Positions 1 to 10,366 of a stretch of DNA of 64,000 nt are shown here, in pieces. The translations under genes and the position numbers were made by a program. Every line of letters starts with the position of its first letter. The stretch's first letter is position 1. The stretch comes from Hemileia vastatrix (lineage: Eukaryota; Basidiomycota; Pucciniomycetes; Pucciniales; Zaghouaniaceae), in the NCBI GenBank assembly GCA_030280995.1, contig JASXTE010000017.1, positions 15,614,498-15,678,497 on the forward strand. Reading direction: 5' to 3'. Below the pieces are notes generated by a model that had not been told where the DNA came from, searched no databases, and saw only the letters and a program-made list of their open reading frames with translations.

Positions 1-2
1 GC

Positions 3-41
3 TAAGTAATTGAATCACTACACTAACGATTCAATTACTTA
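3..41. repeat. 14-bp perfect inverted repeat (hairpin)
   Basis: Positions 3-16 (TAAGTAATTGAATC) and 28-41 are exact reverse complements around an 11-nt loop. It could be the end of a small inverted-repeat element cut by the window edge. No function can be assigned. Confidence 0.75.
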
Positions 42-61
42 ACAAACAATTGTTACTGATC

Positions 62-310
62 GTTCATTAAAAAGGAGGGGGGGCTAGAGGTGGTTTAAGG
101 GGAGTGGAAGGGGGGGTTGGGACATATAAAGAGGGGTAGAGAGGGGGGTTTAGGGGGGCTTTGAGGCAAATAAGGAGGGGGATTCAATGGGATTTTGAGG
201 CAGGAAAGGAGGGGATTTGAGGGGGGTTTTGAGGCAAGGAGGGAGGGATTTTAAAGGGGATTTCAGAGAAATAAAGTGGGGGAAATGGACTTTTATGGGA
301 GTTAAAGAGG
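62..310 (+). other. G-rich purine tract
   Basis: Repeated GAGGGG, GGGGGG and TTTGAGGCAA-like words in an otherwise AT-rich background. The G-runs make G-quadruplex formation possible. No coding potential was seen. Confidence 0.6.
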
Positions 311-928
311 GATTACCTACTTTCTAAAAAACATACTAAAAATTTTTTTTTTGTAATTTTTTTTTTGGCAGAATTTTGGTAAAAAAATCTTTAGCTTTCT
401 GTTATGGTCTTTCCCTGTAAATTACAAAACAAAAAAGGTTTATATTTTAATTTTAAATTTTTCTTCCAAATATTTTTACTGAATTTAATATAATTTTTTT
501 TAATTTACTTGTTTTAATTTTTCTTTTACTGAATTTTTTTTTTATTTTTTTATTTTTTTTAAATTTTTTTGTCATTATTTTCGGTGAAGGTTTTTTATAA
601 CCAAACTTCAGGTTTGCATTTTAATTTTTTTTTTGAAATAATTTTTACTGAAAATTTATATATTTATTTTTTGTTTTAAAAATTTTTTTTTAAATTTTTT
701 TTAAAAGGATTTTTCTTTAATTTTTTTTAAAAGATATTATTAGGTGAGTTTTTTTTTTAAAAAAAATGTGTTGAATTTTTTTTTGACATTTAAATTTTTT
801 TTCAGATCAAAAAAATATCTTCTTTTTCAGATTCACCCCTTACTTCTCTATCATCTTCATCTTTATCCTTTTTATCATCTTCATCTTTATCATCTCTATC
901 ATCTTCTTCAAAATTAACTTCAATACAA
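311..928. other. T-rich low-complexity stretch, no gene
   Basis: Long T runs and TTTTTAATTTT words, followed at about 835-925 by a TCATCTTCATCTTTATC microsatellite-like tract. No supported gene. Confidence 0.6.
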
Positions 929-1147
929 TCATCTTCTAAATCATCAAAAAAATTTAATGATAATCAGTCTCATCAGAATAAAAGATATCTGAAAAAAAAA
1001 CTCATCTTCTAAATCATCAAAAAAATTTAATGATAATCAGTCTCATCAGAATAAAAGATATCTGAAAAAAAAAATCATCTTCTAAGTCATGAAAAAAAAT
1101 TAAAGATAATCAGTCTCATCAGAAGAAAATATATCTGAAAAAAAAAT
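929..1147 (+). repeat. Tandem repeat, period 73 bp, three copies
   Basis: Copies begin near 929, 1002 and 1075. Each starts TCATCTTCTAA, contains GATAATCAGTCTCATCAGAA and ends in an A run. The first two are almost identical and the third is more diverged. It lies directly upstream of the Tet-like pseudogene. Confidence 0.85.
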
Positions 1148-1185
1148 TCTCTGCAAAAGTTTTTTTTGTCATATCCCAAAATTTT

Positions 1186-2185
1186 TTTTTCATAAAACTA
1201 AAGTAGATAAAATAAATCAATATTTAAAAAAACTACCAGAAGATATCAAATATCTAACCAAATTTGGAGATGATTGAGTTGTTGCAGTTATCAGTAATAC
1301 TTATAAGGCTCAATTCATTTTGGAAGTTCATTCATTTGATGGTGTAAAAGATGAATCTTTTAATCAACTATCCAAACTTATCATAACTCATTATCAAATG
1401 GCTTTGGTTCAGTTACCTATAAGGAATAAAAATTTGTTGGGTGGTATCATGATTGGATTTGGTTGGAGACCTGGTTTTGTTAAAGGATATTCTCTTGGTA
1501 TGTCTAATAATTTTTGTTCCATTCTTAATATCATTTCACTTATTTCAATTATATAGGCATATATTAATTGCTCAAGAATATCACTAAAGCTCAAAAAGAT
1601 GAAGATTTTCGCTTATGGGATACTCTACCTTCCTTTAACTCTTTTCTTGCTCTTTGACTCAAAAAGCTCTGTAATAAAGCATTTGAAAAAAATCATGAAC
1701 TTGCAACCAAAGTTGGAATACTAAATTGGTGTGACTCCAAATGGGAAGATATCACCCACAAATATCTTTTATTTTCTAATGTTATTATCACTCATTCTGG
1801 ATTCCACAATAGGATTCATATTGATAGGAATGACACCAATTTTCTTACTTTTGGTATATTCTCATATATCAATCCAATAACTGGCCAACCAATACCATCT
1901 CCAGCTAAAATAAAAGGACATGGTTTATATTTTCCAGACCACCGGTGCATCATTGATTTTGGTTTGGGAAATGGTATCATCAAAACTATTTTGAATTCTT
2001 CTTAGGATAATCATCAAACAACCAAAGCTCCTCCTGGTTTGGAATCCTGTCAAGATTTCACACATTTTGGTTGCTCATTACAAATTAATCATAAGTTGAT
2101 TCAACGAATCAAAAAGGTAATGAAAGAAGGTAAAGTTAATCAATTTAAAAAAACTTTATCTAGATCCAAAAAGTATGGGGATTAG
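1186..2185 (+). pseudogene. Tet-like 2OG-Fe(II) oxygenase pseudogene, copy 1
   Basis: A decayed member of what I take to be the rust Tet-like 2-oxoglutarate/Fe(II) oxygenase family; related TET/JBP enzymes oxidise methylated pyrimidines in DNA. Reading runs through HKTKVDKINQYL at the start, GIMIGFGWRPGFVKGYSLG, an intron at 1498-1556 (donor GTATGT, acceptor TATAG, 59 nt), then LLKNITKAQ and on to QINHKLIQRI. The putative iron ligands are still present: HID in NRIHIDRNDTN near 1815-1830 and the later His in DNHQTTKAP near 2010. After splicing, in-frame stops remain at 1275 (TGA), 1565 (TAA), 1655 (TGA) and 2003 (TAG), so it is not functional. A second copy lies at 57.6-58.0 kb on the other strand. 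The family call is from recall of motifs and spacing. Confidence 0.6.
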
Positions 2186-2440
2186 AGTTGTCATCAAAAA
2201 ATTTATATTTTTTCATAAATTTTAAATAAATATTTTTTATATATCAATTTTCTCAACTAAAGTAATGGGCCAACGACCTTTGGTTGTATAGCAGGTAATC
2301 ATGATAACATTTATTTTTTTCATGGGGCTCCTCTAGCCTATACCTGTGAAAAGTCCCAAACTTTTGTTTCTAGATTTGATCTGCATTTTGGCTTGAGGAA
2401 TTGTCATTAATTTAAACTAGGGAAATTGATATATAATAGA
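2186..2440. other. AT-rich intergenic, nothing recognised
   Basis: Runs from the end of the oxygenase pseudogene to the target duplication of element A. No ORF, repeat or RNA signature is convincing. Confidence 0.5.
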
Positions 2441-2445
2441 TATTT

Positions 2446-3235
2446 TGTCAAGGGGTCCTTTTGGGTCTAGAAGTTTATTCAAGGTTTATACAAGGAAAAT
2501 TGGGGTTTTAATGAACTCTCAAAGTAAAGTATGTATTTTCTTAATCAAATTGATTTATTTGCTCAAGTATAAGAGGTAGTTTTTATTTATTAGTATAATT
2601 TATAGAGTAGAATTACACTGTTGTAAATACTAAGCTTATAAAATATAGAAATAATTATTGTTTTGTAATTGTAGTAATAAGTAATTGATGAATGAATGTT
2701 CTGAGAAGCACAAAGTAAGAGGCCTTTTATAGGCAAAACATGAGGGAATAAAATATACGGAATTTACACCATATACTGTAAGAATGTGAGAAAAAGAATG
2801 ACTAAAAGGAGTACATATATGACATAAGAAATAAATAAACTGGTATGTCAACAAGGGCATCAAATTTATTAGCAATAAAGTTTGAGTTCCTTGGACTGTC
2901 ACAATTAATTACACAATAATTAATTAATTATATTGCTTTCACGGGATTCCAGATCTCTCACTGAGGTAATATAAATGTTTTAAAGTTTTTTTATTATAAT
3001 TTTATTATTAAATTCTATTCACATTGACTTATACCATTGAGCATGGTGTTAGGGAGTAAAATTGTAAGGAACATTTTATTTACACTAATTAATTATACTA
3101 CTTATTGTACTTAACTAGTTAATTGTAAATAATACTTAAGTAGATAATTAATTATTAGTAAGAATAAGGGGTGTGGCTTCAACTCAGTAAAATAATTAAT
3201 TATTTTACTGGTTAAGTCTAGTAGCCTGGCTGACA
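2446..3235 (-). repeat. Element A 3' LTR
   Basis: 790 bp, matching 10367-11155 along its length, with TGTCAAGG at the left end and GGCTGACA at the right. Flanked on the left by the target duplication TATTT. Contains TTTTATAGGC and ATATATGACA segments shared with the other LTR. Confidence 0.93.
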
Positions 3236-3247
3236 CTGCCTCACTCT
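3236..3247 (-). promoter_or_regulatory. Polypurine tract of element A
   Basis: On the minus strand AGAGTGAGGCAG directly abuts the 3' LTR start TGTCAGCC. Element C has the matching AGTGAGGGAG at the same place. This is the expected plus-strand DNA priming site. Confidence 0.7.
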
Positions 3248-3268
3248 AAAAAAACAATAAAAAAAATG

Positions 3269-4207
3269 CTATGATTTTTTCTTTTTATACTTTTTTAGTA
3301 GAGTAGGAAGATTAGATATCTCCTTCCCAGGCATCCAAGAATCATATTCAGATGATTTATTCTTGAATCTCAATAAGTATTCTGTACCTTTTTCAGCAGT
3401 TACTATTCTGTCATTTAGAACTTTTTCAATTTCTGCTGTTTCAGTGATTTCATTTGGGGTTTTCTTTGGTCTTCCCCTCCTTTTTGGAAATAAATCACTA
3501 TTGGATGTGTAAGGTTTCAAAAGATATATTGGAATAACAGGATGTTTTCTGTCATATGGAGAATACAAAATACCCTCAACTGCATTATCTCCAATCATTC
3601 TTCTGACAACAAATGGACCAACAAATGGATCTTTCAATTTGTTATTACCTTGTAAGTTGAAGTGGACTGTAGAAATCAACACTTCATCACCCTTTTTAAA
3701 AGTGTATTCTTTATGGGATTTGTCCCATCTCTTCTTCTCATATTCAAATGATTTTTCAATACATTGTTGAGCATGATTTCTGCATAGTTGTTGAATTTGA
3801 AGAAAAGACTTTACACCAGGATGTATATCCAATTTAGATATTTTTTTATTGAGAATTTGGGCAGGAGTATTTGGAACATATCCAAGCCAGAGCTCAAAAG
3901 GCTTTCTTTGAGTAACAGAATGAACAGTGCTATTATAAGCAAATTCCAACCCAGGAAGTAAGGTAACCCAATCATGAGTGAATCTGTCATTATCTTTATA
4001 CTCAAGGCCAGAGGCACAATACCTTCTAATCATGTCCTCTAAAGTCTGAATCATTCTTTCAGCTAAACCATCAGTCTGTGGATGGTGGGCAGTAGAAAGT
4101 TTCAGATCACAACCACAAACATCCATCAGAGACATCCAAAATTCAGAAGTAAATTTAGGGTCTCTGTCAGAGATTATGGCTTTAGGAAAACCAGCAGTAT
4201 TAAACAT
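3269..4207 (-). pseudogene. pol: Element A integrase core (C part) plus chromodomain
   Basis: Continues the integrase from the preceding fragment. The second catalytic Asp is in ISDRDPKFTSEFW and the Glu in GLAERMIQTLE, followed by the GPFVVRRMIGDNA-type C-terminal fold. The last ~60 residues are a chromodomain: AEIEKVLNDRI, then EYLLRF and YDSWMPGKEISNL, then a lysine-rich tail KKYKKKKS. It is out of frame with the upstream integrase piece: one base is missing near 4215-4225 compared with element B, and a TAA replaces the Lys codon after KDVST. Chromodomains of chromoviruses bind methylated histone H3 and guide insertion. Confidence 0.88.
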
Positions 4208-4233
4208 ATGAGACCACCATAAGAAACTAATTC

Positions 4234-4620
4234 TTAAGTGGAAACATCCTTGTGGGTAGGGATAAATTTACACATTTTTGTGAATCTGTCCACAATAACC
4301 CAACAAGAGTTATTACTCTCTTTACCAGCAATAGGTAATCCTGTTACAAAATCCATGTTTATTATCTGCCATGGTGCATCAGGAGGTTCAATATGTTGCA
4401 TTAATACTGCTCTTTTACCAGTTAATCTTTTTGATTTTTGGCAAGAATCACAAGACTCAACATATAATTTTGTGTCTTCAGACATATTAACCCACCAAGC
4501 AGTGTTCTTCATTCTGATCATTGTTTTTTCAAGATCAAAATGTCCAGCCAATATGTCATCATGACAAATTTTCAAGATGATTTCTCTCATGGAAAGAGGA
4601 ATAAAAATAACATTACTCAA
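4234..4620 (-). pseudogene. pol: Element A integrase, zinc-binding and first catalytic part
   Basis: Contains the HHCC zinc finger (CHDDILAGHFDLEKT, then YVESCDSCQKSK) and the first catalytic Asp in NMDFVTGLP. It ends at a stop just after THKDVST. The stretch 4621-4781 continues the pol frame (DPKNASIKALIKTL) but is separated by another stop, so integrase is split into three pieces in this copy. Confidence 0.86.
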
Positions 4621-4781
4621 CTTTCTCCTATAATATAGATATCCTTCATCAATTAAAATTTACCTTTTTCCAAAGCCTTCTGGTACTTTGGTGGAAGGGT
4701 TTTAATTAATGCTTTTATTGAAGCATTCTTTGGATCATTTAATATGGTGCATAACTTTTTCAAGTAAGTTTCCTTATCATA

Positions 4782-5633
4782 TTAATCCAGAATAAGATGT
4801 AATAGCTCTTCCTCCATATCAACCACATATATCCCATGTATATGAAAAATTTCATCCTCAGAATCATAAGCAGGATTAGAGTCATTATTTGGTAAAGGTA
4901 ACTTAGATAACATATCCACATTTGAGTGAACAATACCAGCCCTATGAATAATTTTCATTCTCCCTCTGTACTCTTGAACCGCCAGCTGCCATCTGAACAT
5001 ATGTCTGTTTGGTGTTTTCAAGTTTAAAAGGGATTTAACTGCACTGCAGTCAGTGACAAGTTCAAATTTCTGGTCATCTAGGTAATAATGAAGCTTTTCT
5101 AGAGCCCAAACTACAGCTAAACATTCTAATTGAGTAGCACCATATTTCAATTCACTATTTCTCAAGGTTCTTGAAATATAACAAATTACTACTTCTGAAA
5201 CTTTATCATTTACCACTTGTTTTTGATGGAGGGCAGCACGAAGACCAATGAAACTGGCATCAGTGTACAAAACAAATGGTTGATCAAAGTCAGGTAAAGC
5301 AAGAATTGGTGCTGACATCAAACAGTGTTTCATAGTGTCAAAAGCTCTTTGTCTTTCACTATTCCAGACAAAAGCAACATCCTTTCTAGTTAATTGGGTA
5401 AGGGGTAAAGCTATGACTTGGTAATTTTTAATATACTGTCTATAGTATCCACACATTCCCAAAAAACTTTGGAGCTCTCTAACTGTAGTAGGAGCCTTTA
5501 CCTGTTGTATGGCTGCCACTTTGTTTTGGTCAACACATATCTGTAAGCCTGAAACAAAATGACCAAGAACTTTTAAAGAATGGAAACCAAATTTACATTT
5601 CTTCAAAGCAAGTGTCATATTTATTTCATCCAT
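4782..5633 (-). pseudogene. pol: Element A RT connection and RNase H
   Basis: Begins with the RT thumb (LKKCKFGFHSLKVLGHFVS, LGMCGYYRQYIKNY) and passes into RNase H. The acidic residues are present: TDASFIGLRAAL, QLECLAVVWALE and TDCSAVKSLL. A TAA separates it from the RT palm upstream (5643-5645) and another stop ends it before the integrase. Length and order are normal for Ty3/Gypsy. Confidence 0.88.
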
Positions 5634-5645
5634 TTTCTGGAATAC

Positions 5646-6266
5646 TTAACACAGGTGGTTAAGATGGTCCTCAAATGTTTTTGAGAATATAATGATATCA
5701 TCGATATAAACCATCAGCCATCCTTCAATTATCTCTTGATTGAATGTGTTATCCATGACTTTTTGGAAAACTGAAGGGGCATTTTTGGGGCCAAATGGCA
5801 TCCTAATATACTTATAAATACCCATATGAGTAGCAATCATCAGAAAGTTCTGAGAATTTTTCTCAACAGGTACCTGGTGATATCCTTTGTTACCATCCAA
5901 ACAGCTTATATATTTAGCACCCTGTAAAGTAGCATGTATAGAGCTAATTCTAGGTAAAGGGTAGATATCATCAACAGTATAAGTATTTAGTTCTCTATAA
6001 TCACCACATAACCTGGCTTTATCTTTCTCATAAGAAATTAGAACAGGTGAGATAACACAATATTTAGGTGTTTCAACTACCTTTTCAATAATATTCATTT
6101 TTAAAAGGGTAGAGATATTGTCTTCAATATCTTTTCTCTTTGTGGGAGAAGCAGTATAAGGCTTCTTCTTTAAACTAGGTGGTATATCAGTTAATTTGCA
6201 AAACAATGAAAGTTTCATTTCCTCTTTAACTAATCCCAGGTCATGTGACCCATGAGCCAAGGCCAT
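5646..6266 (-). pseudogene. pol: Element A reverse transcriptase palm and fingers
   Basis: Shows ARLCGDYRELN, DIYPLPRI, GYHQVPVEKNSQ, MPFGPKNAPSVFQKVMD and the catalytic YIDDIIIFS, so the active-site aspartates survive here. A TAG precedes it (6273-6275) and a TAA follows it. Element B has changed the same box to YIDE. Confidence 0.9.
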
Positions 6267-6275
6267 AGGAAAAGA

Positions 6276-6701
6276 CTATATCAAGTTAATAATGGAATCA
6301 TTATCCTCACCAGAAAGTTGTTCTCCAAAAGAGGCATTGTCAATTTCAGACAAAAGGGCATGCATATCTTTTGTAGAGCTTCCTTTACATTGAACCACAG
6401 AATTACATGTGTTAAATTCTGGTTTCAATAATTTTTTAGGGGAGTAAATCTTAAATTTTCTCTTCCCATTCATCCCCATTGTGAAGCATTGGTTTGAGGG
6501 ATCCAATTTTATGCCATACTTGGTTAAAGTATCATTCCCTACAATAAACCAATTGCTTAAGTTATCATTCTTCATGACAAGAAAATCACAAATAGCTCTT
6601 ACAAAACCATGGTTATATTTGAAAAACACTGTGGCTTTGTATTTACCAATGGGGGACAAAACAGAGCCATAACCTCTCCAATTTTCAGAAATGATAGGCA
6701 T
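6276..6701 (-). pseudogene. pol: Element A protease C-part and protease-RT linker
   Basis: Reads WRGYGSVLSPIGKYKATVF, FLVMKNDNLSNWFIVGND and GIKLDPSNQCFTMGMNGK, matching B (13834-14247) and C (22031-22700). The NDTLTKYG-type segment after the flap is typical of the C half of Gypsy proteases. A TAA at about 6705-6707 cuts it from the protease active site. Confidence 0.8.
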
Positions 6702-6707
6702 CAGTTT

Positions 6708-8654
6708 TTATTTATAGTCTTGATCCACTGAAGCAAGTGCTCTTTCAGAAACTACACTTCCTCCAGCTTCAGAATCCAGATTAACTTCAATTCTGGTTCC
6801 ATTGATCAAGGCTGGTGCCTTGAGAGAAGTAATAACAATTGAGTTATCCTCAATGTCCTTTATGATCTCAGCATCTTCAACTGTAGATAAAGCATTATTA
6901 TCAATATCAATAGTATTTAAATAATGAATATCCTCTTCCAGCATCAAGATTTCTTGTTGAGATTCATATGAAATATTGGTGACACAATCACTTGACGTAT
7001 CATCCAGTGCTACTGTGTCATCAGCATGCTCCTCTGTTTGTTCTACAAGATTTATCTTCTTGTCACAAACATGGCCTTTCTGCCAAGGCTTGTTGCACTT
7101 GAAGCAAGTGTTTGTTGCATACTTTTTTGGTGCAACAGGGGCAGAAGGTTTAACAAACGTATCCAGAGGTTTCTGTTGGTTAGTGGAGGGTTTCTCCAAA
7201 GGGGTCCTAGGAATGAATCTTCTGGTATCATACTTGTTGTTTAGAAGGATCTCATTGCAAGTATTAATGAAAGAAGAGGTTTCTCTGGAGAACTCAGTCC
7301 TAGCCACTATCAAGTCTCTCAGAGACATTGGTAATTTATAAAGGATCTTGTCCTTCCATAACTCAAACTTCATATTTGGGTCCATTTCCCTTAAGATTTT
7401 TACAAGTTTCATTAAAAACTCAATAGGTTTATCAGTAGAAGAGCTATATCTAGTTTCCTCATACTGCCTTTGTTGAGCCATTCTGAACTTGGATCCACCA
7501 AATTGTGCTTTAATCAATTTCTTCCAATTCTCCCATGAGTAGTCATTCCCATCCAGGAGAACAGATTCATACCACATTAAGGCAACATTAGTAAACAAAG
7601 AAATTAACTTGGACACAATTTCCTCATCTGGGAGTTTGTAAGAACTTTTTAAGTTATCAATTCTGCAAATAAATTGTTGCCAATCAGAGGAAGAATCACC
7701 ATCAAATTTTGGGTACTGGTCAATTTTTTGCCAATTCTTTTGATTTGAAGGAGTCTCCTTCGTACAAGCTTGTTTCTGAGTAAGGAGCAGCTGTAACTTC
7801 TCTAGTTGGGCAGTAATCTCATTGTTCAATCCCTCTGTTAAAGGTCCTGGTGCATCATTAATTTTTAATTGAAACTCAGGGGTATTAACATGTATATCTG
7901 GAACTGATTTACTTTTAGATGAAGTAGCCACAGGTAACTCTGGAGCATCCCGTACTGTGTGTTCCTTCAAAGAAATCTCAGAATACTTTTGATCAATAAA
8001 CAATGAGTTCAATTTCTCCTCAATGGTTGTTAGTCTAGTTTTCAATCTTGGAAGACTAGATAAATTCTCATTGATTGTTGCAAAAGACAACTGATTCTTA
8101 TTTTGAAAAGATGAAAAATGGTCATTCAATCTTTTCAGATTCATCTTATCTATCTCCACCTCCTGGCAACAGGCAGATACAGTATCTTTTAGTTTAGACA
8201 AATCATTTTTTATATTTTGCCATAAAGCAACTTTCTTTTCATGGGTTGCTTTGTAATGAGACAATTCATCAGAGACTCTCTGTGATTCACTTCTTAATGC
8301 TTGATAACCCTGATCAGGTAACAAACTATTATATCTCTGAGTCAATTGCATATTGTTCATTATATGGTTTTGTTTGGCAATAATATCTCTCAAGTACTCA
8401 TCATTAATCTTTGCTACATCTGGAGTGTTTCTCAATAAGGAAACTGAGTAACTTTCCAGACTCTCATAGAACTCATGGTCAAGAGTTTCATCAATTACAG
8501 CCATATAAGGTTTAATCATTGAGGTAGCAATTAAAAGTAATGGATTAGATACATGAGTTATTTGTCTACTGCTCCCAGCCTCTACTGGTCTCAAGGTTTC
8601 TTCTTCCCTCTCAGATTTACCTGAAAGAACAAAATCAGCTACAAGAAATGGCAC
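6708..8654 (-). pseudogene. gag: Element A Gag (capsid, zinc knuckle) and protease active site
   Basis: 648 codons open. The N-terminal third is predicted coiled coil (KLKDTVSACCQEVEIDK, TRLTTIEEKLNSL). A Retrotrans_gag-like capsid follows (WENWKKLIKAQFG, YSSSTDKPIEFLMKL). The zinc knuckle CFKCNKPWQKGHVC has C, C, H and C in the CX2C...GHXC arrangement known from plant and fungal Gypsy Gags. Near the C-terminus the protease box reads DSEAGGS where B and C read DSGAGGS, so the invariant Gly next to the catalytic Asp is Glu. It ends at a nonsense codon shared with neither B nor C. Confidence 0.88.
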
Positions 8655-8803
8655 TTGAGAATCAATAGAGGGGCGTACCAGGGTTTTATGGGTATGACCA
8701 TATTGGGCTTTCTTCTTCTTTTGCCTCCTTGATAGGGGTTAGGAGGTGTGGGGTTGACCTGGTTGGGTCTTGACAGACCTGCCTGAGGTAACTGATGCTG
8801 ATT

Positions 8804-9289
8804 TTAAGAAAGGTAGTCCCACTGAGTGTTTAACCAGTCCCACTGCCACTTGGACACTTCCACCTTTCTTGGGACTGGGGAGACAATTGTTGTTGATCCC
8901 TGGGAGGAAGAGGTTTCTTCTTCTCTTGAAGAAAGGTATCTATTCTTCTCACCTTTTCTTCCAGAGCATCTACCCTTGCCTTTAGTCTCAAGTTTTCTGT
9001 TCTTAGCTCCTTTATGTGAGTTGACAAATTCTTTAACTGTTGAGACAATGGCATCTTTTTTATCCTTAAGCCTTTTGGAAGCTCTTCTGGTGGGTTTATC
9101 ATAGGCTTCTGATCCTGAGTTGTGTCTACTAGGATTTCTACTTCTTCCATCTCTACATCCTGTTTGGGGAAAGGATTTATTAATCTGAGAAATTCTTCTT
9201 GTTAAAGGAGAACTTACAGAAGTAGCCTCATCATAATCAATCAAGTCTAGTTCCTCTTCATGTACAGCAGAACCACTTTGGTCAGTCAT
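8804..9289 (-). pseudogene. gag: Element A Gag N-terminal leader, frameshifted
   Basis: An ATG at 9287-9289 opens MTDQSGSAVHEEELDLIDYD. Near 9150 the convincing reading changes frame: the overlapping frame at 8830-9150 encodes a charged coiled coil (LSTHIKELRTENLRLKARV, DALEEKVRRIDTFLQEK). The original N-terminus of Gag was therefore probably one frame and is now shifted. It is separated from the main Gag ORF by stops at 8660-8800. Confidence 0.6.
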
Positions 9290-9540
9290 TTTAAGATTTT
9301 AACTGAAATGAAGAAAAGATAAAATTAATTAGTCTTTATTTTTAATTTTTATTTAACAAAATTAAAATAAAAATAATTAAAAAAATCTTTTTAGGATAAA
9401 AATCAACTAAATAAAATTAATTTATTAATTCAAAAATAATTTAAAACCAGGATTATAATATAATCAACTGAAGAAATAAAAAAATTTTATTAATAATTTT
9501 AATTAATTATTTTCAGGATTTAAATCAACTAATTTATTAC

Positions 9541-9905
9541 CAGGACTTAATGTCAATTGAAGTAATTAAATATGAATTTTTATTAACTAAAAATTTTTTT
9601 ATTAAACTGATCACTAAACTATCAGGACTTAATGTCAACTGAAGTACTTAAATATGAAATTTTATTTTAAAAAATTTTTTATTAAATTGATCACTTAACT
9701 ACCAGGACTTAATGTCAACTAAAGTAATTAAATATGAATTTTTATTAATTAAAAAATTTTTTATTGAACTGATCACTTAACTACCAGGACTTAATGTCAA
9801 CTGAAGTAATTAAATATGAATTTTTATTAAAAAAAATTTTATTGTCAGGACAATTTGTCAACTGGAACAAATAAAATTTAAATTAATCAGGACAAAATGT
9901 CAACT
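9541..9905 (-). repeat. Tandem repeats in element A 5' leader (80-82 bp)
   Basis: CAGGACTTAATGTCAA starts at 9541, 9623, 9703 and 9785, with shorter degenerate copies at 9846 and 9888. Each full unit also holds AAATATGAA and TGATCAC words. It lies in the untranslated leader between primer binding site and Gag. 9290-9540 and 9906-10134 are AT-rich leader without genes. Confidence 0.85.
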
Positions 9906-10134
9906 GAAAATTTTAATAATTAATATTAAAATATAATTATTTATTACTTCTGGGACTAAGAACACTATTGCTCTATTATTGTTAACCAGGAAAAATAAAA
10001 AAAAATATAATAATGAAATTAAATCCAAATTACCAGACACCTCCCCCTGTAAAATGAGCAAATTAATGCCACTTACAGAGTGCTGAGTAAAAGGAAAATA
10101 CGTAGCAAATGAAAAGTGCAAAGTAACCCACAAA

Positions 10135-10350
10135 TAGTAATATCAACAATTACCACGATATATACGACGTTTAGTCAATATATGAACCTAATTTTTTGGA
10201 GTGCGGTTCGATTCCCATTCGCAGCAAAAAAATTTTGTCACATGACGTATGACGTTCGTTGTTTTTGTCGCTCTCTCGTCCTTACAGGTACTCAAATGCC
10301 GATGGTCCCTTCTATTTACGCCCTCAAATCACTATGCGCCTTCAATAATT
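10135..10350 (-). other. CpG-rich leader segment of element A
   Basis: Adjacent to the primer binding site. CpG is frequent here (ACGATATATACGACG, TGCGGTTCGATTCCC, TGACGTATGACGTTCG, TCGCTCTCTCGTCC) while surrounding DNA is nearly free of it. No convincing ORF. It also holds a tRNA B-box-like word on the plus strand. Confidence 0.7.
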
Positions 10351-10364
10351 CGGGAAGGCCTCCA
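10347..10364 (-). promoter_or_regulatory. Primer binding site of element A
   Basis: Two bases inside the 5' LTR the minus strand reads TGGAGGCCTTCCCGAATT, beginning with the TGG that pairs with a tRNA 3' CCA. The tRNA identity is not assigned. Confidence 0.65.
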
Positions 10365-10366
10365 AT

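Noticed and set aside
4238..4564. Plus-strand open frames opposite element A pol, and similar ones opposite C and D
   Set aside because: They are antisense shadows of conserved pol or gag frames, with no independent motif.
10190..10225. tRNA-like B box (GCGGTTCGATTCCC) on the plus strand
   Set aside because: No A box, no anticodon arm and no pairing acceptor stem upstream within a sensible distance.
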